From: Photobacterium profundum SS9
GTDB taxonomy: Bacteria; Pseudomonadota; Gammaproteobacteria; Enterobacterales; Vibrionaceae
Length of the DNA: 64,000 nt
Direction: 5' to 3'
Assembly: GCF_000196255.1 (NCBI RefSeq)
Contig: NC_006370.1
Location: 1,932,887 to 1,996,886, forward strand
Shown piece by piece: positions 43,024 to 52,865 of the stretch. Under the pieces are notes generated by a model that saw nothing but the letters and a program-made list of their open reading frames with translations, made no database searches and was not told where the DNA came from. The position numbers and the translations under genes are program-made. Position 1 is the stretch's first letter; every line of letters starts with the position of its first letter.

Positions 43024-44463
43024 TTATTTTAATGCTGGATACGTTTTGTATTTAACGCCCATCATTTGTTCCATACAGTGTAGAACCTGACAGCTGTAAC
43101 CAAATTCATTGTCATACCAGATATATAATACGCAACGGTTATCTTGTGCAATTGTTGCAACACCATCAACGACACCTGCATGTCGTGAACCCACGATGTC
43201 ACTTGATACAACCTCGGTCGAATTAGTGAAATCAATCTGGCCAGAAAGTGGAGAAACTAATGCCATTTCTTGTAGATAAGCATTCAGATCTTCAGCGGTG
43301 GCATTAGACTCTAGATTCAAGTTAGCAACAGCCATCGAAACATTTGGCGTTGGTACTCGAATAGAGTTACCTGATAATTTACCAGCTAATTCTGGTAATG
43401 CTTTTGCTACTGCTTTGGCGGCACCGGTTGATGTTAGTACCATGTTTAATGATGCTGAACGACCACGACGATCGCCTGAGTGGAAATTATCAATCAGATT
43501 TTGATCATTGGTAAATGAGTGAACGGTTTCAATGTGACCCGAAATAATACCGTACTTATCATTAACTGCTTTTAGCACTGGGGTAATTGCATTTGTTGTA
43601 CAGCTTGCGGCTGAAATGATTGTGTCGCTATCTTGTATTACTGATTCGTTAACACCAAACACGACATTTTTAATATCACCTTTACCTGGGGCGGTTAGTA
43701 ATACTTTTTCAGCGCCTTGGCAACCAAGATGCTGGCTTAAACCTTCGCTATCTCGCCAAATACCTGTGTTATCAACGATTAGCGCATTGTTAATGCCGTA
43801 ATCGCTATAATCAATATCTTCAGGCTTATTGGCATAGATTACTTGAATGTAATTGCCGTTAGCGATAATGGCTTTGCGACTGCCATCAACAGTAATGCTG
43901 CCATTAAAAGGACCATGTACTGAATCACGACGTAGTAAACTTGCGCGTTTTTCAAGATCACCTTCTTTTCCGCCACGTACAACAATTGCACGTAAACATA
44001 ATGGGTAACCTTGGCCGCTTTTTTCAATTAATAAGCGAGCAAGTAAACGACCGATACGACCAAAACCATATAAAACGACATCGCGCGGCACAACAGATTC
44101 TGAGCTGTTTAATGAATCAACTAAAGCTGTTTGCAAATAATCATTTAAACCTTGTTCATCTTCTTGGTTTTTCCAATAAGAATGAGCAAGTTGACCTACA
44201 TCTATACGGCAAGGCGAGAGTTCTAGCTCAGCAAGTTGCTTGATTAAAGGAAGTGTTTGAGCTGGGGATAGCTCATCACCTGTATAACGACGTGCCACAC
44301 GGTGAGCTTTGATTATGTCGATGGTTGATGCGTTAACTAACTGGCGACCAAACAAAATGACTTCAACGCCTTTCTGTCGGTATAACTGGCCAAGAAGTGG
44401 TGAGATGGATTCTGCATTCGTCTGGCTTGTTTGCCAGTCTAGAAGGTATTTTTCCGGACTCAT
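43024..44463 (-). CDS. Long-form glyceraldehyde-3-phosphate dehydrogenase
   Basis: The 479-residue product has an N-terminal extension of about 125 residues ahead of a normal GAPDH domain. That domain shows the NAD-binding start VLYGFGRIGRLLARLL, the catalytic Cys in SAASCTTNAITP, the general base His in VETVHSFTNDQN (here IETVHSF) and the end YDNEFGYSCQV. Standard GAPDH has about 330 residues. Long forms occur in marine gammaproteobacteria beside the usual gapA. Whether it works in glycolysis or gluconeogenesis is not clear from sequence. The gene is a single unit. Confidence 0.9.
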   Translation of the reverse strand: MSPEKYLLDWQTSQTNAESISPLLGQLYRQKGVEVILFGRQLVNASTIDIIKAHRVARRYTGDELSPAQTLPLIKQLAELELSPCRIDVGQLAHSYWKNQEDEQGLNDYLQTALVDSLNSSESVVPRDVVLYGFGRIGRLLARLLIEKSGQGYPLCLRAIVVRGGKEGDLEKRASLLRRDSVHGPFNGSITVDGSRKAIIANGNYIQVIYANKPEDIDYSDYGINNALIVDNTGIWRDSEGLSQHLGCQGAEKVLLTAPGKGDIKNVVFGVNESVIQDSDTIISAASCTTNAITPVLKAVNDKYGIISGHIETVHSFTNDQNLIDNFHSGDRRGRSASLNMVLTSTGAAKAVAKALPELAGKLSGNSIRVPTPNVSMAVANLNLESNATAEDLNAYLQEMALVSPLSGQIDFTNSTEVVSSDIVGSRHAGVVDGVATIAQDNRCVLYIWYDNEFGYSCQVLHCMEQMMGVKYKTYPALK

Positions 44464-44779
44464 CTTTACTAGGAACCTTTCACGTTAGGGAATAAAAACA
44501 GGCTTAAAGACCTGAGAAGTTATTGTTTCTATGTGATGGGGTTGTTTTTATGTGACCAGATTGTAATGGATGTTGCGTTTTTGTCCTAGTAAAATTAAGC
44601 CTTATAAACTGTGATCTGCATTATATTTAAGGGGTGGTTTTCACCCTATATATAACGCAATGCACTCAATACAGGTCGAAATTCTTTCAGCTTATTTTTT
44701 GATGAAATATAAGCGATATGTTTTGGTTTTGGTGTGTTATTTAAGTGGGAACAATAAATAAGCTCAAGTGATTAGTTTA
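44464..44779. other. Intergenic region upstream of gap
   Basis: No gene or clear operator is visible. The gap promoter must lie here. A GGGGTGGTTTTCACCC-like inverted repeat at about 44631-44646 may be a small hairpin. Confidence 0.35.
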
Positions 44780-45041
44780 TACCCAAGTTACCTCAAGATG
44801 CTCGTTTCAGCGAGAATTTATTGGGCTTTAGACAAGGCGCTAATTTATAGACCTAGTGGTTCTACGTTGAAAATTAGCAACGCCGTATAGAGCCCAATAA
44901 AACTCGCCCTTCGGGAGTGACTCAACGTGTCTACTTCTGTGTCAAATGTGTTTGAAAGGGAATGCCATTCCTACACACATTTCCCTTGAGTTAAACACGT
45001 TGAGATCACTCTGAATCCTGCATTTTGAGGTGACTTGGGTA
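44780..45041. repeat. Palindromic MITE-like repeat, long form
   Basis: The 262-bp element has inverted ends TACCCAAGTTACCTCAAGATGC and the reverse complement of GCATTTTGAGGTGACTTGGGTA, stated in short form (TACCCAAG...CTTGGGTA). Inside is a second inverted pair (TTATTGGGCT and AGCCCAATAA) plus a CACACATTT/AAATGTGTT-type stem. No coding frame is present. Related shorter copies lie at 46351-46368 and 48389-48448. It sits at the 3' end of anmK and may act as a transcript end. Confidence 0.75.
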
Positions 45042-45081
45042 TATTATCTACCATTGTATCTTGAGCTTTTTATCATTGATA

Positions 45082-46209
45082 TTACGATGCTGGGTAAATT
45101 GCCCCTAGGCTTGTTAATCCAGAAGCGCCAGTTACTTCTGGTAAATTTCCCGGCATATTATGATGTGTTCGGTAAGCTAACCACGCGAAAGCCATGGCTT
45201 CCATATTATCGCTATCTACACCTCGTTCTGTTGTCGTCATTACTTGCCACTTGGGTAATTGTGCAGCTAAACGTGCCATTAATAATGGATTATGAGCACC
45301 ACCGCCACAGACTAACAATTCCTGTTTGGTTGATAATTCAGACCTTTCATTATGTTGATATGTAATGACATCATTTGTAATGGTGACTGCAGTAAATTCA
45401 GCTAGGGTTGCTTGTACATCTTCTGCGGGTATATCTAAACCTGATAATTTTTGTTTTAACCACGGTAAATTAAATAATTCACGACCTGTACTTTTAGGGG
45501 CTGGCTGCTTGAAGTAAGGTTCGTCGAGCAGTCTTTCTAACAGTATTTCGTTTACAGTGCCTGTTTTAGCCCATTTGGCATTAACATCATATTGACTGCC
45601 ATTATGCTGGTGGATCCATGCATCCATTAACATGTTACCTGGGCCTGTATCATAGCCCGTAACAGGTTGATTGGGAGTGAGTACTGTGATGTTAGCAATG
45701 CCGCCAATATTGAGGATTACGCGCGTTGTATCAAGAGAACTAAAAAGCTGTTGATGAAAAGCTGGAACGAGTGGTGCGCCTTGCCCACCGAGAGCCATAT
45801 CTTTTCGACGAAAATCAGCGATGGTTGTAATGTGTGTTTTTGCCGCAATAATATTGGCATCACCGAGTTGCATGGTGAAAGCATATTGTGTTTCTGGAGA
45901 GTGAAATACGGTTTGCCCGTGGCTTCCAATAGCTGTAATAGAGTCTGGAGATATACCGGTGTTCTCTAATAAAGCGATCACAGCATCAGCAAATAAATGC
46001 CCGAGTCGGTGATCGAGCTCTCCAACTGCTTGCAAATTGGTGGATTGACCTAGGCAAATATCAAGCAATGCCTGTTTAAGATCTTCACCCATAGGAAAAG
46101 AGTTTTCACCCATCAAGCGGATACTGTTTTCTTCAATTTCAACCAAAACGGTATCAACACCATCCATACTTGTACCAGACATAATGCCGATGTAACGCTC
46201 AATTGCCAT
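45082..46209 (-). CDS. anmK: Anhydro-N-acetylmuramic acid kinase
   Basis: This enzyme phosphorylates and opens 1,6-anhydro-MurNAc from peptidoglycan turnover, giving MurNAc-6-phosphate for MurQ. The ATPase-fold motifs are present: YIGIMSGTSMDGVD at the N-terminus, IGSHGQTVFHSP, LNIGGIANITVL and GYDTGPGNMLMDAW. At 375 residues the length is normal. The ATG at 46209 was chosen because AGAGG precedes it. Ten upstream codons are open but not conserved in appearance. Confidence 0.95.
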   Translation of the reverse strand: MAIERYIGIMSGTSMDGVDTVLVEIEENSIRLMGENSFPMGEDLKQALLDICLGQSTNLQAVGELDHRLGHLFADAVIALLENTGISPDSITAIGSHGQTVFHSPETQYAFTMQLGDANIIAAKTHITTIADFRRKDMALGGQGAPLVPAFHQQLFSSLDTTRVILNIGGIANITVLTPNQPVTGYDTGPGNMLMDAWIHQHNGSQYDVNAKWAKTGTVNEILLERLLDEPYFKQPAPKSTGRELFNLPWLKQKLSGLDIPAEDVQATLAEFTAVTITNDVITYQHNERSELSTKQELLVCGGGAHNPLLMARLAAQLPKWQVMTTTERGVDSDNMEAMAFAWLAYRTHHNMPGNLPEVTGASGLTSLGAIYPAS

Positions 46210-46350
46210 AAGAACCTCTAGTGTGTGCTGAATCAGCAATGTCTTGAGACTATGAGTGTGCAGTCCTCATAACCTTGAGATAGATAAATGGTATTACAGT
46301 CATAATGTAAACGGAAAAAGTAATCGAGGGAATGATTGTTAGCGTAAATT

Positions 46351-46368
46351 ATTGAGGTAACTTGGGTA
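46351..46368. repeat. Half-copy of the palindromic repeat
   Basis: ATTGAGGTAACTTGGGTA matches the right arm of the elements at 44780 and 48389. No left arm is present nearby. It lies between anmK and malZ. Confidence 0.6.
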
Positions 46369-46424
46369 TAAATGACTAGCGCAAAGAAGGGGACAGTTTT
46401 CGTTGACCATTACAGTATAGGAAA

Positions 46425-46456
46425 AGGTTAAGTGGATAGAAAATCACACTTAACCT
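46425..46456 (-). terminator. Terminator of malZ
   Basis: On the minus strand AGGTTAAGTG pairs with CACTTAACCT and is followed by TTTTCC. It starts 12 bases after the malZ stop codon. Confidence 0.75.
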
Positions 46457-46467
46457 CTATTTGTGTT

Positions 46468-48333
46468 TTATTCGCTGACAGTCAGTAATATTCCTTCTTT
46501 GCCTGCCAATGTGACAGATACACTTCCTTCGCTAATATGCCATTCATCATCAGTTAACAGGTCGCGTAAAGAACCCGACTCAATGCCTAATTGCCAAACC
46601 GGTAAATGAAGTGTTTTAGCTGATTCACTGTTATTAATAAGGCAAATAACATGCTCTGTTTCTGTCGTTCTAGCAAAAGCAAAATATTGGTTCTCAGCCA
46701 ATAACCACTGAACACTGCCGGATTGAAGGGCGGTTGATGATTTTCTGACAGCAATGAGTTGCTGCAAATAACTGAATGTTTGTGGTTTTTGTTCTTGCTC
46801 TGTTCTTTCCCACGGGAAACAACGACGGTTATCTGGATCTTGACCGCCTTGTAATTCAACTTCTGTACCGTAGTAAACACACGGTGTGCCTACATAAGCA
46901 AAAAGCATCATTAATGCTAGGTGCATCGTTTCTGTGTTGTTATCCACCATGGTTAAAAAACGCATTGTATCGTGGCTATCTAGCTGGTTAAGCTGAGAGA
47001 GCTGATTCAACCACGGTAATTTTGTACGCGCTTCGTTTAGCCATTCTACTAATTCTACAGCATTGATTTGGCATGCGTGATAGGCAATGTCTTTTTGAGA
47101 AAAAAAAGCACGAAGAGGGTGAGCAAAACCGTAATAGTTCATAGCACCGTCTTCTTGATCACCTTGAAGCCAGTTAGACGCTTCAAAGAAATGTTCGCCT
47201 AACACATAGCACTCAGGATTGACCGACTTGGCTGCATTGCGGAAGGATTTAACAAAATGAGCATTATTACGTGCGCCTTTGCCTTCACCTAGCATATGGA
47301 TAACATCGAAACGCCATGCATCTATATTATAGGGTGGTTTTAGCCAGTGTTTGATTACCGCGTCGTCACCCGCATAGATATAATCCTGTACTTCAGGATT
47401 AGAAAAATTCAGTTTAGGTAGCGTTGATATACCATTCCAGCCAACGTATTCGTTACTGTTATCGGTAAATTGATAATACTGACGGTAAGTAGAGTTAGGA
47501 TGATCGTATGCGCCCACAGCTTGGTCTGCGGTATTACGTTGATACATATCGAACCAAGGGTGGTCGACTGAGGTATGGTTATACACGGCATCTAGCATAA
47601 TCTTCATATTACGTTGATGCAGATCTGCCACCATGTTGGCAAATTGCTCATTCGTGCCTAAATGAGGATCGATATTGAGGTAATCCGTTGTATCGTATTT
47701 ATGATTACTGGGCGCGGTAAATATCGGATTCAAATAGAGTGCGGTTACACCTAATTCTTGTAAGTAATCAATCTTATTGTGAATACCTTGTAAGTCGCCT
47801 CCGAAGAATTCGCTTGGTCCACTCGAATCATGGTTTGATGCTGATTCACCCCATGCTTTTGCTATTGTCGGTTTTTCTGTGCCACGTAAACAGTATTCAT
47901 TAGATTGAACACTGATTGATGGGTTTGCATTTGAAAAACGGTCTGGGAAAACTTGATAGAAAATCTGTTCTTTAACCCAAGCTGGCGGTTGATGCTGGTT
48001 ATTGAATTTGAAGTGCTTTTCTTTACCCGGTACTCGCGGTGACACGCCACAACCGTGTAGCCACCATTGACGACTGTTTTGCATCACTTTAAAGGTATAA
48101 AAAGTGGTGTCTTTATCTGAATTGAACGGTAATTTCCCGTGCCAGTATTGCAGGCGACCTTGGGTTCTACCGCGTTCCATATCAATTAATAGTTCTTCAT
48201 TATCGGGTTCACATCGAATAAAGATAGCTGATATCAGTGTATCAACATCACTGACCATTGTTACGTTAAGCGTGTTGTCTGTAGGAGTAAGCCAGGCGCT
48301 ATCCTGTCCATGGTAAAGAAATGGCGTTTTCAT
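46468..48333 (-). CDS. malZ: Maltodextrin glucosidase (GH13)
   Basis: This cytoplasmic enzyme releases glucose from maltodextrins. At 621 residues it has an N-terminal beta-sandwich domain and a GH13 barrel. The four conserved regions are seen: MLDAVYNHTS (I), WRFDVIHMLG with the nucleophile Asp (II), VLGEHF with the acid Glu (III) and LDSHDT (IV). A C-terminal beta domain follows. No signal peptide is present, consistent with cytoplasmic action. It is not next to other mal genes here. Confidence 0.9.
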   Translation of the reverse strand: MKTPFLYHGQDSAWLTPTDNTLNVTMVSDVDTLISAIFIRCEPDNEELLIDMERGRTQGRLQYWHGKLPFNSDKDTTFYTFKVMQNSRQWWLHGCGVSPRVPGKEKHFKFNNQHQPPAWVKEQIFYQVFPDRFSNANPSISVQSNEYCLRGTEKPTIAKAWGESASNHDSSGPSEFFGGDLQGIHNKIDYLQELGVTALYLNPIFTAPSNHKYDTTDYLNIDPHLGTNEQFANMVADLHQRNMKIMLDAVYNHTSVDHPWFDMYQRNTADQAVGAYDHPNSTYRQYYQFTDNSNEYVGWNGISTLPKLNFSNPEVQDYIYAGDDAVIKHWLKPPYNIDAWRFDVIHMLGEGKGARNNAHFVKSFRNAAKSVNPECYVLGEHFFEASNWLQGDQEDGAMNYYGFAHPLRAFFSQKDIAYHACQINAVELVEWLNEARTKLPWLNQLSQLNQLDSHDTMRFLTMVDNNTETMHLALMMLFAYVGTPCVYYGTEVELQGGQDPDNRRCFPWERTEQEQKPQTFSYLQQLIAVRKSSTALQSGSVQWLLAENQYFAFARTTETEHVICLINNSESAKTLHLPVWQLGIESGSLRDLLTDDEWHISEGSVSVTLAGKEGILLTVSE

Positions 48334-48388
48334 TGTAATTATCTCTGCCTGAAACTGAATTGGAAATGTCTGTGCGTGCTTTTGGTAA

Positions 48389-48448
48389 TACCCAAGTTAC
48401 TTCAAGATGCTCGCTGAGCTCACTCTGAATATTGAGGTAGCTTGGGTA
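48389..48448. repeat. Palindromic repeat, short form
   Basis: This 60-bp unit has arms TACCCAAGTTACTTCAAGATGC and the complement of ATATTGAGGTAGCTTGGGTA, quoted by their ends TACCCAAG and CTTGGGTA. The centre is TCGCTGAGCTCACTCTGA. It lacks the 200-bp interior of the long form at 44780. It sits between DUF4174 and malZ, upstream of malZ. Confidence 0.7.
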
Positions 48449-48569
48449 TAGTTCTAATCTACCGTTTTTTGACGAGAAATAAATCCACCTTGGTTCAAAA
48501 ATGGAAGGAGTAGACGTTAGGCGTAGAAAACACGTGTAACAATTCATTTGGATCAGCGGAATCTGACGA

Positions 48570-49013
48570 TTAGATTTGGCAGCGGCTTGCTTGATGGCGC
48601 ATCTCTTCTTTTCTTAACGGCATACGGTCAACAATTTCGGTGAGTTGTAACCAATTTGTTTTTTCATTCCAGCGGTGTTTTTCTAAACCATCCTTACCGA
48701 CAAGAATGCCAGTATGATGTTCTTTAGGAATGTTATATTTTTGCTGAAGGTGGTTAATTTCTTCGGGACTAAAAAAACCATAAGGTTGGTTAAAACCGTC
48801 GTTAGTAATAATAACGGTTTTTATATCTCGTTCTTGCAGTACACACGCATTCATTAGTACTTGTTTCATAAATTCTTGTACGTGTTGATCTTTCTCTGGT
48901 GCAAAGTACAAGATGCTTCGATGATTCCAATGCATAGAATCCATCGGGTAGGCGACACAATTATTTATTCCCAGAAACAGAACGAGAGATAACAGAGATA
49001 TGAATAGCTTCAT
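48570..49013 (-). CDS. DUF4174-type exported protein
   Basis: The 147-residue product has a signal peptide (LFISLLSLVLFLGINNCVA) and a thioredoxin-like domain with SILYFAPEKDQHVQEFMKQV, VIITNDGFNQ and GILVGKDGLEKHRWNE. This layout matches DUF4174 proteins, small periplasmic proteins of unknown function. No Cys-x-x-Cys active site is present, so it is not a redox thioredoxin. It is a single gene. Confidence 0.75.
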   Translation of the reverse strand: MKLFISLLSLVLFLGINNCVAYPMDSMHWNHRSILYFAPEKDQHVQEFMKQVLMNACVLQERDIKTVIITNDGFNQPYGFFSPEEINHLQQKYNIPKEHHTGILVGKDGLEKHRWNEKTNWLQLTEIVDRMPLRKEEMRHQASRCQI

Positions 49014-49163
49014 CAGCGTGCACCTAAGTTTTATAACCTAGTACGAACTAGCAACATATTTGAGTGTAATGCCCTTCTGATTATAGGTGAAATCGCTTAA
49101 TAAAGGGGATTAGCTGCTCCATGTGACCAGAATTTCGACTGTAACTATTCGTACCAGATAAGA

Positions 49164-50096
49164 TTATGGTGCAAGGTGTTCGGTAACATAGTCGATAAAT
49201 GCCCGTAATCTTGCTGGCATGAATTTGGTCTGAGCAAACTGTAAAGCGATATCTCCCTGATAGTTTCCTTTCATTGTCCAGTCTTTCAATACCTCTTTCA
49301 CTGAACCATTTTCCAATGCTTGCTTAATCACAAAATCAGGGAAGATACCTATACCTAACCCATCGATCACGCCTTTTAAACGCATTTGAGAATGATTGAC
49401 GGCGTAACGACCTGTCACGCTCACGCTTTGAAATTCTTCATCTTTAATGAAGTCCCAAATGTGATCGGTGGTAGTTTCACCAAGATAAATACAATCATGC
49501 TGACGTAAGTCTGTGGGGATCTGGGGCTCTCCGCGTAGCGCCAAGTATTCAGGACTTGCGCATAATGCTAGGTTCACTTTACCAATTTTCTTATTCACTA
49601 AGGCTTCTGATGGGTGTTCTGTTAAGCGAAAAACAATATCAATACCTTCGGATAAAATGTCGATTTCACCGTCTGATGCTTTGAGTTTTAATTGGATATC
49701 AGGGTACTGAGTCAGAAAAGGGGTAACTAAAGGCTGTAATACTATACTTAGGAAGGCTTTTGGCGCCGCTACGGTTAATGTACCTGATGGGATCGTATGT
49801 TCTGAACTTGCAATTTCAACGGCCTGTTTTGCGGCATTCGTCATAACTTTGCATTGTTCATAAATTTTAGTACCAGACTCACTGATCATTAACTTACGTG
49901 TTGTGCGCTCTAAAAGTTTCACTGAAAGGGCCTTTTCAAGGCGAGAAATTTGCTTACTGAGAGCCGATGGGGTAACACCTAACTTCTTTGCTGCCGCGGT
50001 ATAACTGCCTTCATCAACAACAATAATAAATACGGCAAGGTCGGGCATTACGGCGATTAATTTGTTCGCATCCACAGATTTGTGCCTCAGGTTCAA
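49164..50096 (-). CDS. LysR-family transcriptional regulator
   Basis: The 310-residue protein has an N-terminal winged helix-turn-helix (FIIVVDEGSYTAAAKKLGVTPSALSKQISRLEKAL, quoted in part) and a periplasmic-binding-like effector domain (residues about 100-305). It resembles the CrgA/AaeR-like branch. It is divergent from kbl-tdh, 206 bases away, so it is a candidate regulator of threonine degradation. Its ligand is unknown. Confidence 0.88.
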   Translation of the reverse strand: MNLRHKSVDANKLIAVMPDLAVFIIVVDEGSYTAAAKKLGVTPSALSKQISRLEKALSVKLLERTTRKLMISESGTKIYEQCKVMTNAAKQAVEIASSEHTIPSGTLTVAAPKAFLSIVLQPLVTPFLTQYPDIQLKLKASDGEIDILSEGIDIVFRLTEHPSEALVNKKIGKVNLALCASPEYLALRGEPQIPTDLRQHDCIYLGETTTDHIWDFIKDEEFQSVSVTGRYAVNHSQMRLKGVIDGLGIGIFPDFVIKQALENGSVKEVLKDWTMKGNYQGDIALQFAQTKFMPARLRAFIDYVTEHLAP

Positions 50097-50302
50097 TAAT
50101 CATTTTCCATATAAGGGGATAATAGTTGTAATGCACTTGAATTAGAATGATTAAAGTTAATCGAAGAGTTAATTGCACGATTTTTAGCTAATCATCACAG
50201 TGATGAATGTTAAGCACCCTTAGCGAGTTTGTAAGGTATTCGTTGGGTAAGTATTTCACTGGTTAGCCATTTCCCCAAAATATAATAAATGTGAGGAACA
50301 CT

Positions 50303-51514
50303 ATGTCTGCTGCATTCTACGAACAAATTAACCAGCAAATTGAAGATGTTAAAGCTGGTGGCTTGTACAAGTCTGAACGTATTATTACGTCAGCGCAAAA
50401 AGCGGCTGTTTCTATTCTTAACAAAGAAGGTGTTGATACAGGCGAAGAAGTACTGAACTTCTGTGCTAACAACTACCTAGGCTTAGCTAACCACCCTGAA
50501 TTAATTGAAGCTGCGAAAGCAGGTATGGATGCGCATGGTTTTGGCATGGCATCGGTACGTTTCATTTGTGGTACACAAGATTCTCACAAAGAACTAGAAC
50601 AAAAACTATCTACGTTCCTAGGTACTGAAGATACGATTCTTTATACCTCTTGCTTTGATGCTAACGCGGGTTTGTTTGAAACATTATTAGGCCCAGAAGA
50701 TGCGATCATTTCTGATGCGCTAAACCACGCATCTATCATTGATGGCGTACGTTTATGTAAAGCTAAGCGCTTCCGTTATGCCAATAACAACATGGAAGAG
50801 CTTGAGCAGCAGTTAATCGCTGCGAAAGAAGCGGGCATTCGTCACACATTAATCGTTACTGATGGTGTGTTCTCTATGGATGGCGTAGTCGCTAACCTTC
50901 CTGCTATTTGTGACCTTGCTGATAAGTATGGCGCGCTTGTGATGATTGATGATTCACACGCTGTTGGCTTTATGGGCGACAACGGTCGTGGTACACATGA
51001 ACACCACAATGTAATTGATCGTGTTGATATCATCACGGGTACATTGGGCAAAGCAATGGGTGGCGCTTCAGGCGGTTATACAGCTGGTAAGAAAGAAGTG
51101 ATTGACTGGTTACGTCAGCGTTCGCGTCCGTACCTATTCTCTAACTCAGTTGCGCCTGCAATTGTTTCTGCTTCTATCCGCGTTATTGATTTATTGGCTG
51201 AAAGCGGCGATTTGCGTACACGCCTATGGGAAAACTCTGCCCATTTCCGTGCACGTATGACAGAAGCTGGTTTCACAATGTCTGGTGCTGATCACGCGAT
51301 CATTCCAATCATGTTGGGTGATGCGAAAGTGGCTGCAGAATTTGCAGAACGCGCACTAGAAAAAGGCATCTACGTTGTAGGTTTCTCTTTCCCTGTAGTG
51401 CCACAAGGCCAAGCGCGCATTCGTACGCAAATGTCTGCGGCGCATTCACCAGAGCAACTTGACCGTGCTATCGATGTATTCATCGAAGTTGGTAAAGATA
51501 TGGGCATTATTTAA
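50303..51514 (+). CDS. kbl: Glycine C-acetyltransferase (2-amino-3-ketobutyrate CoA ligase)
   Basis: This PLP enzyme converts 2-amino-3-ketobutyrate and CoA to glycine and acetyl-CoA, the second step of threonine breakdown. About 403 residues, starting at [12 protein letters not shown], with GAGGAA before the ATG. A GTG four codons upstream is less likely. Motifs: [14 protein letters not shown], the cofactor stacking region [20 protein letters not shown] and the Schiff-base Lys in [14 protein letters not shown]. It is followed by tdh, as in Escherichia coli. Confidence 0.96.
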   Translation: MSAAFYEQINQQIEDVKAGGLYKSERIITSAQKAAVSILNKEGVDTGEEVLNFCANNYLGLANHPELIEAAKAGMDAHGFGMASVRFICGTQDSHKELEQKLSTFLGTEDTILYTSCFDANAGLFETLLGPEDAIISDALNHASIIDGVRLCKAKRFRYANNNMEELEQQLIAAKEAGIRHTLIVTDGVFSMDGVVANLPAICDLADKYGALVMIDDSHAVGFMGDNGRGTHEHHNVIDRVDIITGTLGKAMGGASGGYTAGKKEVIDWLRQRSRPYLFSNSVAPAIVSASIRVIDLLAESGDLRTRLWENSAHFRARMTEAGFTMSGADHAIIPIMLGDAKVAAEFAERALEKGIYVVGFSFPVVPQGQARIRTQMSAAHSPEQLDRAIDVFIEVGKDMGII

Positions 51515-51536
51515 TAGCCTAATTATGAATAAGTGT

Positions 51537-51558
51537 CACGAGGTTCTCGGATCTCGTG
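51537..51558. repeat. Hairpin in the kbl-tdh gap
   Basis: CACGAG pairs with CTCGTG around a 10-base loop, 23 bases after the kbl stop. No T run follows. It may dampen read-through or stabilise the kbl part of the transcript. Confidence 0.45.
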
Positions 51559-51700
51559 AACATATTCGTTGATAATTCAGTTTTCCAAAAACGTACTTCT
51601 GGTTTGCTCAGAGGTAACAGTATCCTCGTATAATGCTGAGTAGGGTATTAAGGCTAAGCGTCTTCCCTTTAAACAGCATTCAGATGTAAGCGAATAAAAA

Positions 51701-52732
51701 ATGAAAATTAAAGCGCTGTCAAAACTAAAGCCTGAAGAAGGCATCTGGATGAATGAAGTAGACAAGCCTGAAATGGGCCATAATGATCTACTTATTCGTA
51801 TTAAGAAAACCGCTATTTGTGGTACAGATGTACATATCTACAACTGGGATGAATGGTCACAAAAGACGATTCCAGTTCCAATGGTTGTAGGTCATGAATA
51901 TGTTGGCGAAGTTGTTGGTATTGGCCAAGAAGTTCGTGGTTTTACAATCGGTGATCGTGTGTCTGGTGAAGGTCATATTACATGTGGTCATTGCCGTAAT
52001 TGTCGTGGTGGTCGTACACACCTTTGTCGTAATACGACAGGCGTTGGTGTTAACCGTGATGGCGCATTTGCTGAGTTTTTGGTTATTCCTGCATTCAATG
52101 CGTTCAAGATCCCTGCAGGTATCTCTGACGATCTAGCATCAATCTTCGACCCGTTTGGCAATGCTGTTCATACTGCATTATCATTCGATCTTGTTGGTGA
52201 AGATGTGCTAATTACAGGTGCTGGTCCTATTGGTATTATGGCTGCTGCTGTCGCTAAACACGTTGGTGCACGCCATGTTGTGATTACCGATGTGAACGAA
52301 TACCGTCTAGATCTTGCTCGTAAAATGGGCGTGACTCGCGCTGTTAACGTAGCAAACGAAAAACTTGAAGATGTAATGTCTGAACTTGGCATGACAGAAG
52401 GTTTTGACGTTGGTTTAGAAATGTCTGGCGTACCATCAGCATTTAACGGCATGCTAGCTAGCATGAACCACGGTGGTAAAGTGGCGTTGTTGGGTATTCC
52501 ACCATCAGACATGGCAGTAGATTGGACCCAAGTTATCTTTAAAGGTTTGGTTATTAAAGGTATCTACGGCCGTGAAATGTTTGAAACTTGGTACAAGATG
52601 GCAAGCTTGATTCAATCAGGCTTAGATCTAACACCAATTATCACGCACCATTACAAAATTGATGATTTCCAAAAAGGCTTTGACATGATGCGTTCAGGCA
52701 TGTCAGGTAAAGTTATTCTCGATTGGGAATAA
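51701..52732 (+). CDS. tdh: L-threonine 3-dehydrogenase
   Basis: This zinc and NAD dependent enzyme oxidises threonine to 2-amino-3-ketobutyrate. At 343 residues it is of the normal medium-chain dehydrogenase length. Catalytic zinc ligands are in [13 protein letters not shown] and [10 protein letters not shown]. The structural zinc site is [15 protein letters not shown], and the Rossmann motif is [12 protein letters not shown]. The gap to kbl is about 186 bases. A strong terminator follows. Confidence 0.96.
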   Translation: MKIKALSKLKPEEGIWMNEVDKPEMGHNDLLIRIKKTAICGTDVHIYNWDEWSQKTIPVPMVVGHEYVGEVVGIGQEVRGFTIGDRVSGEGHITCGHCRNCRGGRTHLCRNTTGVGVNRDGAFAEFLVIPAFNAFKIPAGISDDLASIFDPFGNAVHTALSFDLVGEDVLITGAGPIGIMAAAVAKHVGARHVVITDVNEYRLDLARKMGVTRAVNVANEKLEDVMSELGMTEGFDVGLEMSGVPSAFNGMLASMNHGGKVALLGIPPSDMAVDWTQVIFKGLVIKGIYGREMFETWYKMASLIQSGLDLTPIITHHYKIDDFQKGFDMMRSGMSGKVILDWE

Positions 52733-52754
52733 GATAAAAGACGATTTTTCTAAA

Positions 52755-52776
52755 GGGGCTATTTAGCCCCATTTTT
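52755..52776 (+). terminator. Terminator of kbl-tdh
   Basis: GGGGCT-ATTT-AGCCCC is followed by ATTTTTC. It starts 23 bases after the tdh stop codon. Confidence 0.88.
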
Positions 52777-52865
52777 CATCATAAAATGACTAGCGAAAGA
52801 GTGGCGTAGTATGTGATTAGCTTGTCTATCAGCTATATGAGAGCCTAAAAATGAGCTGCGTATGA

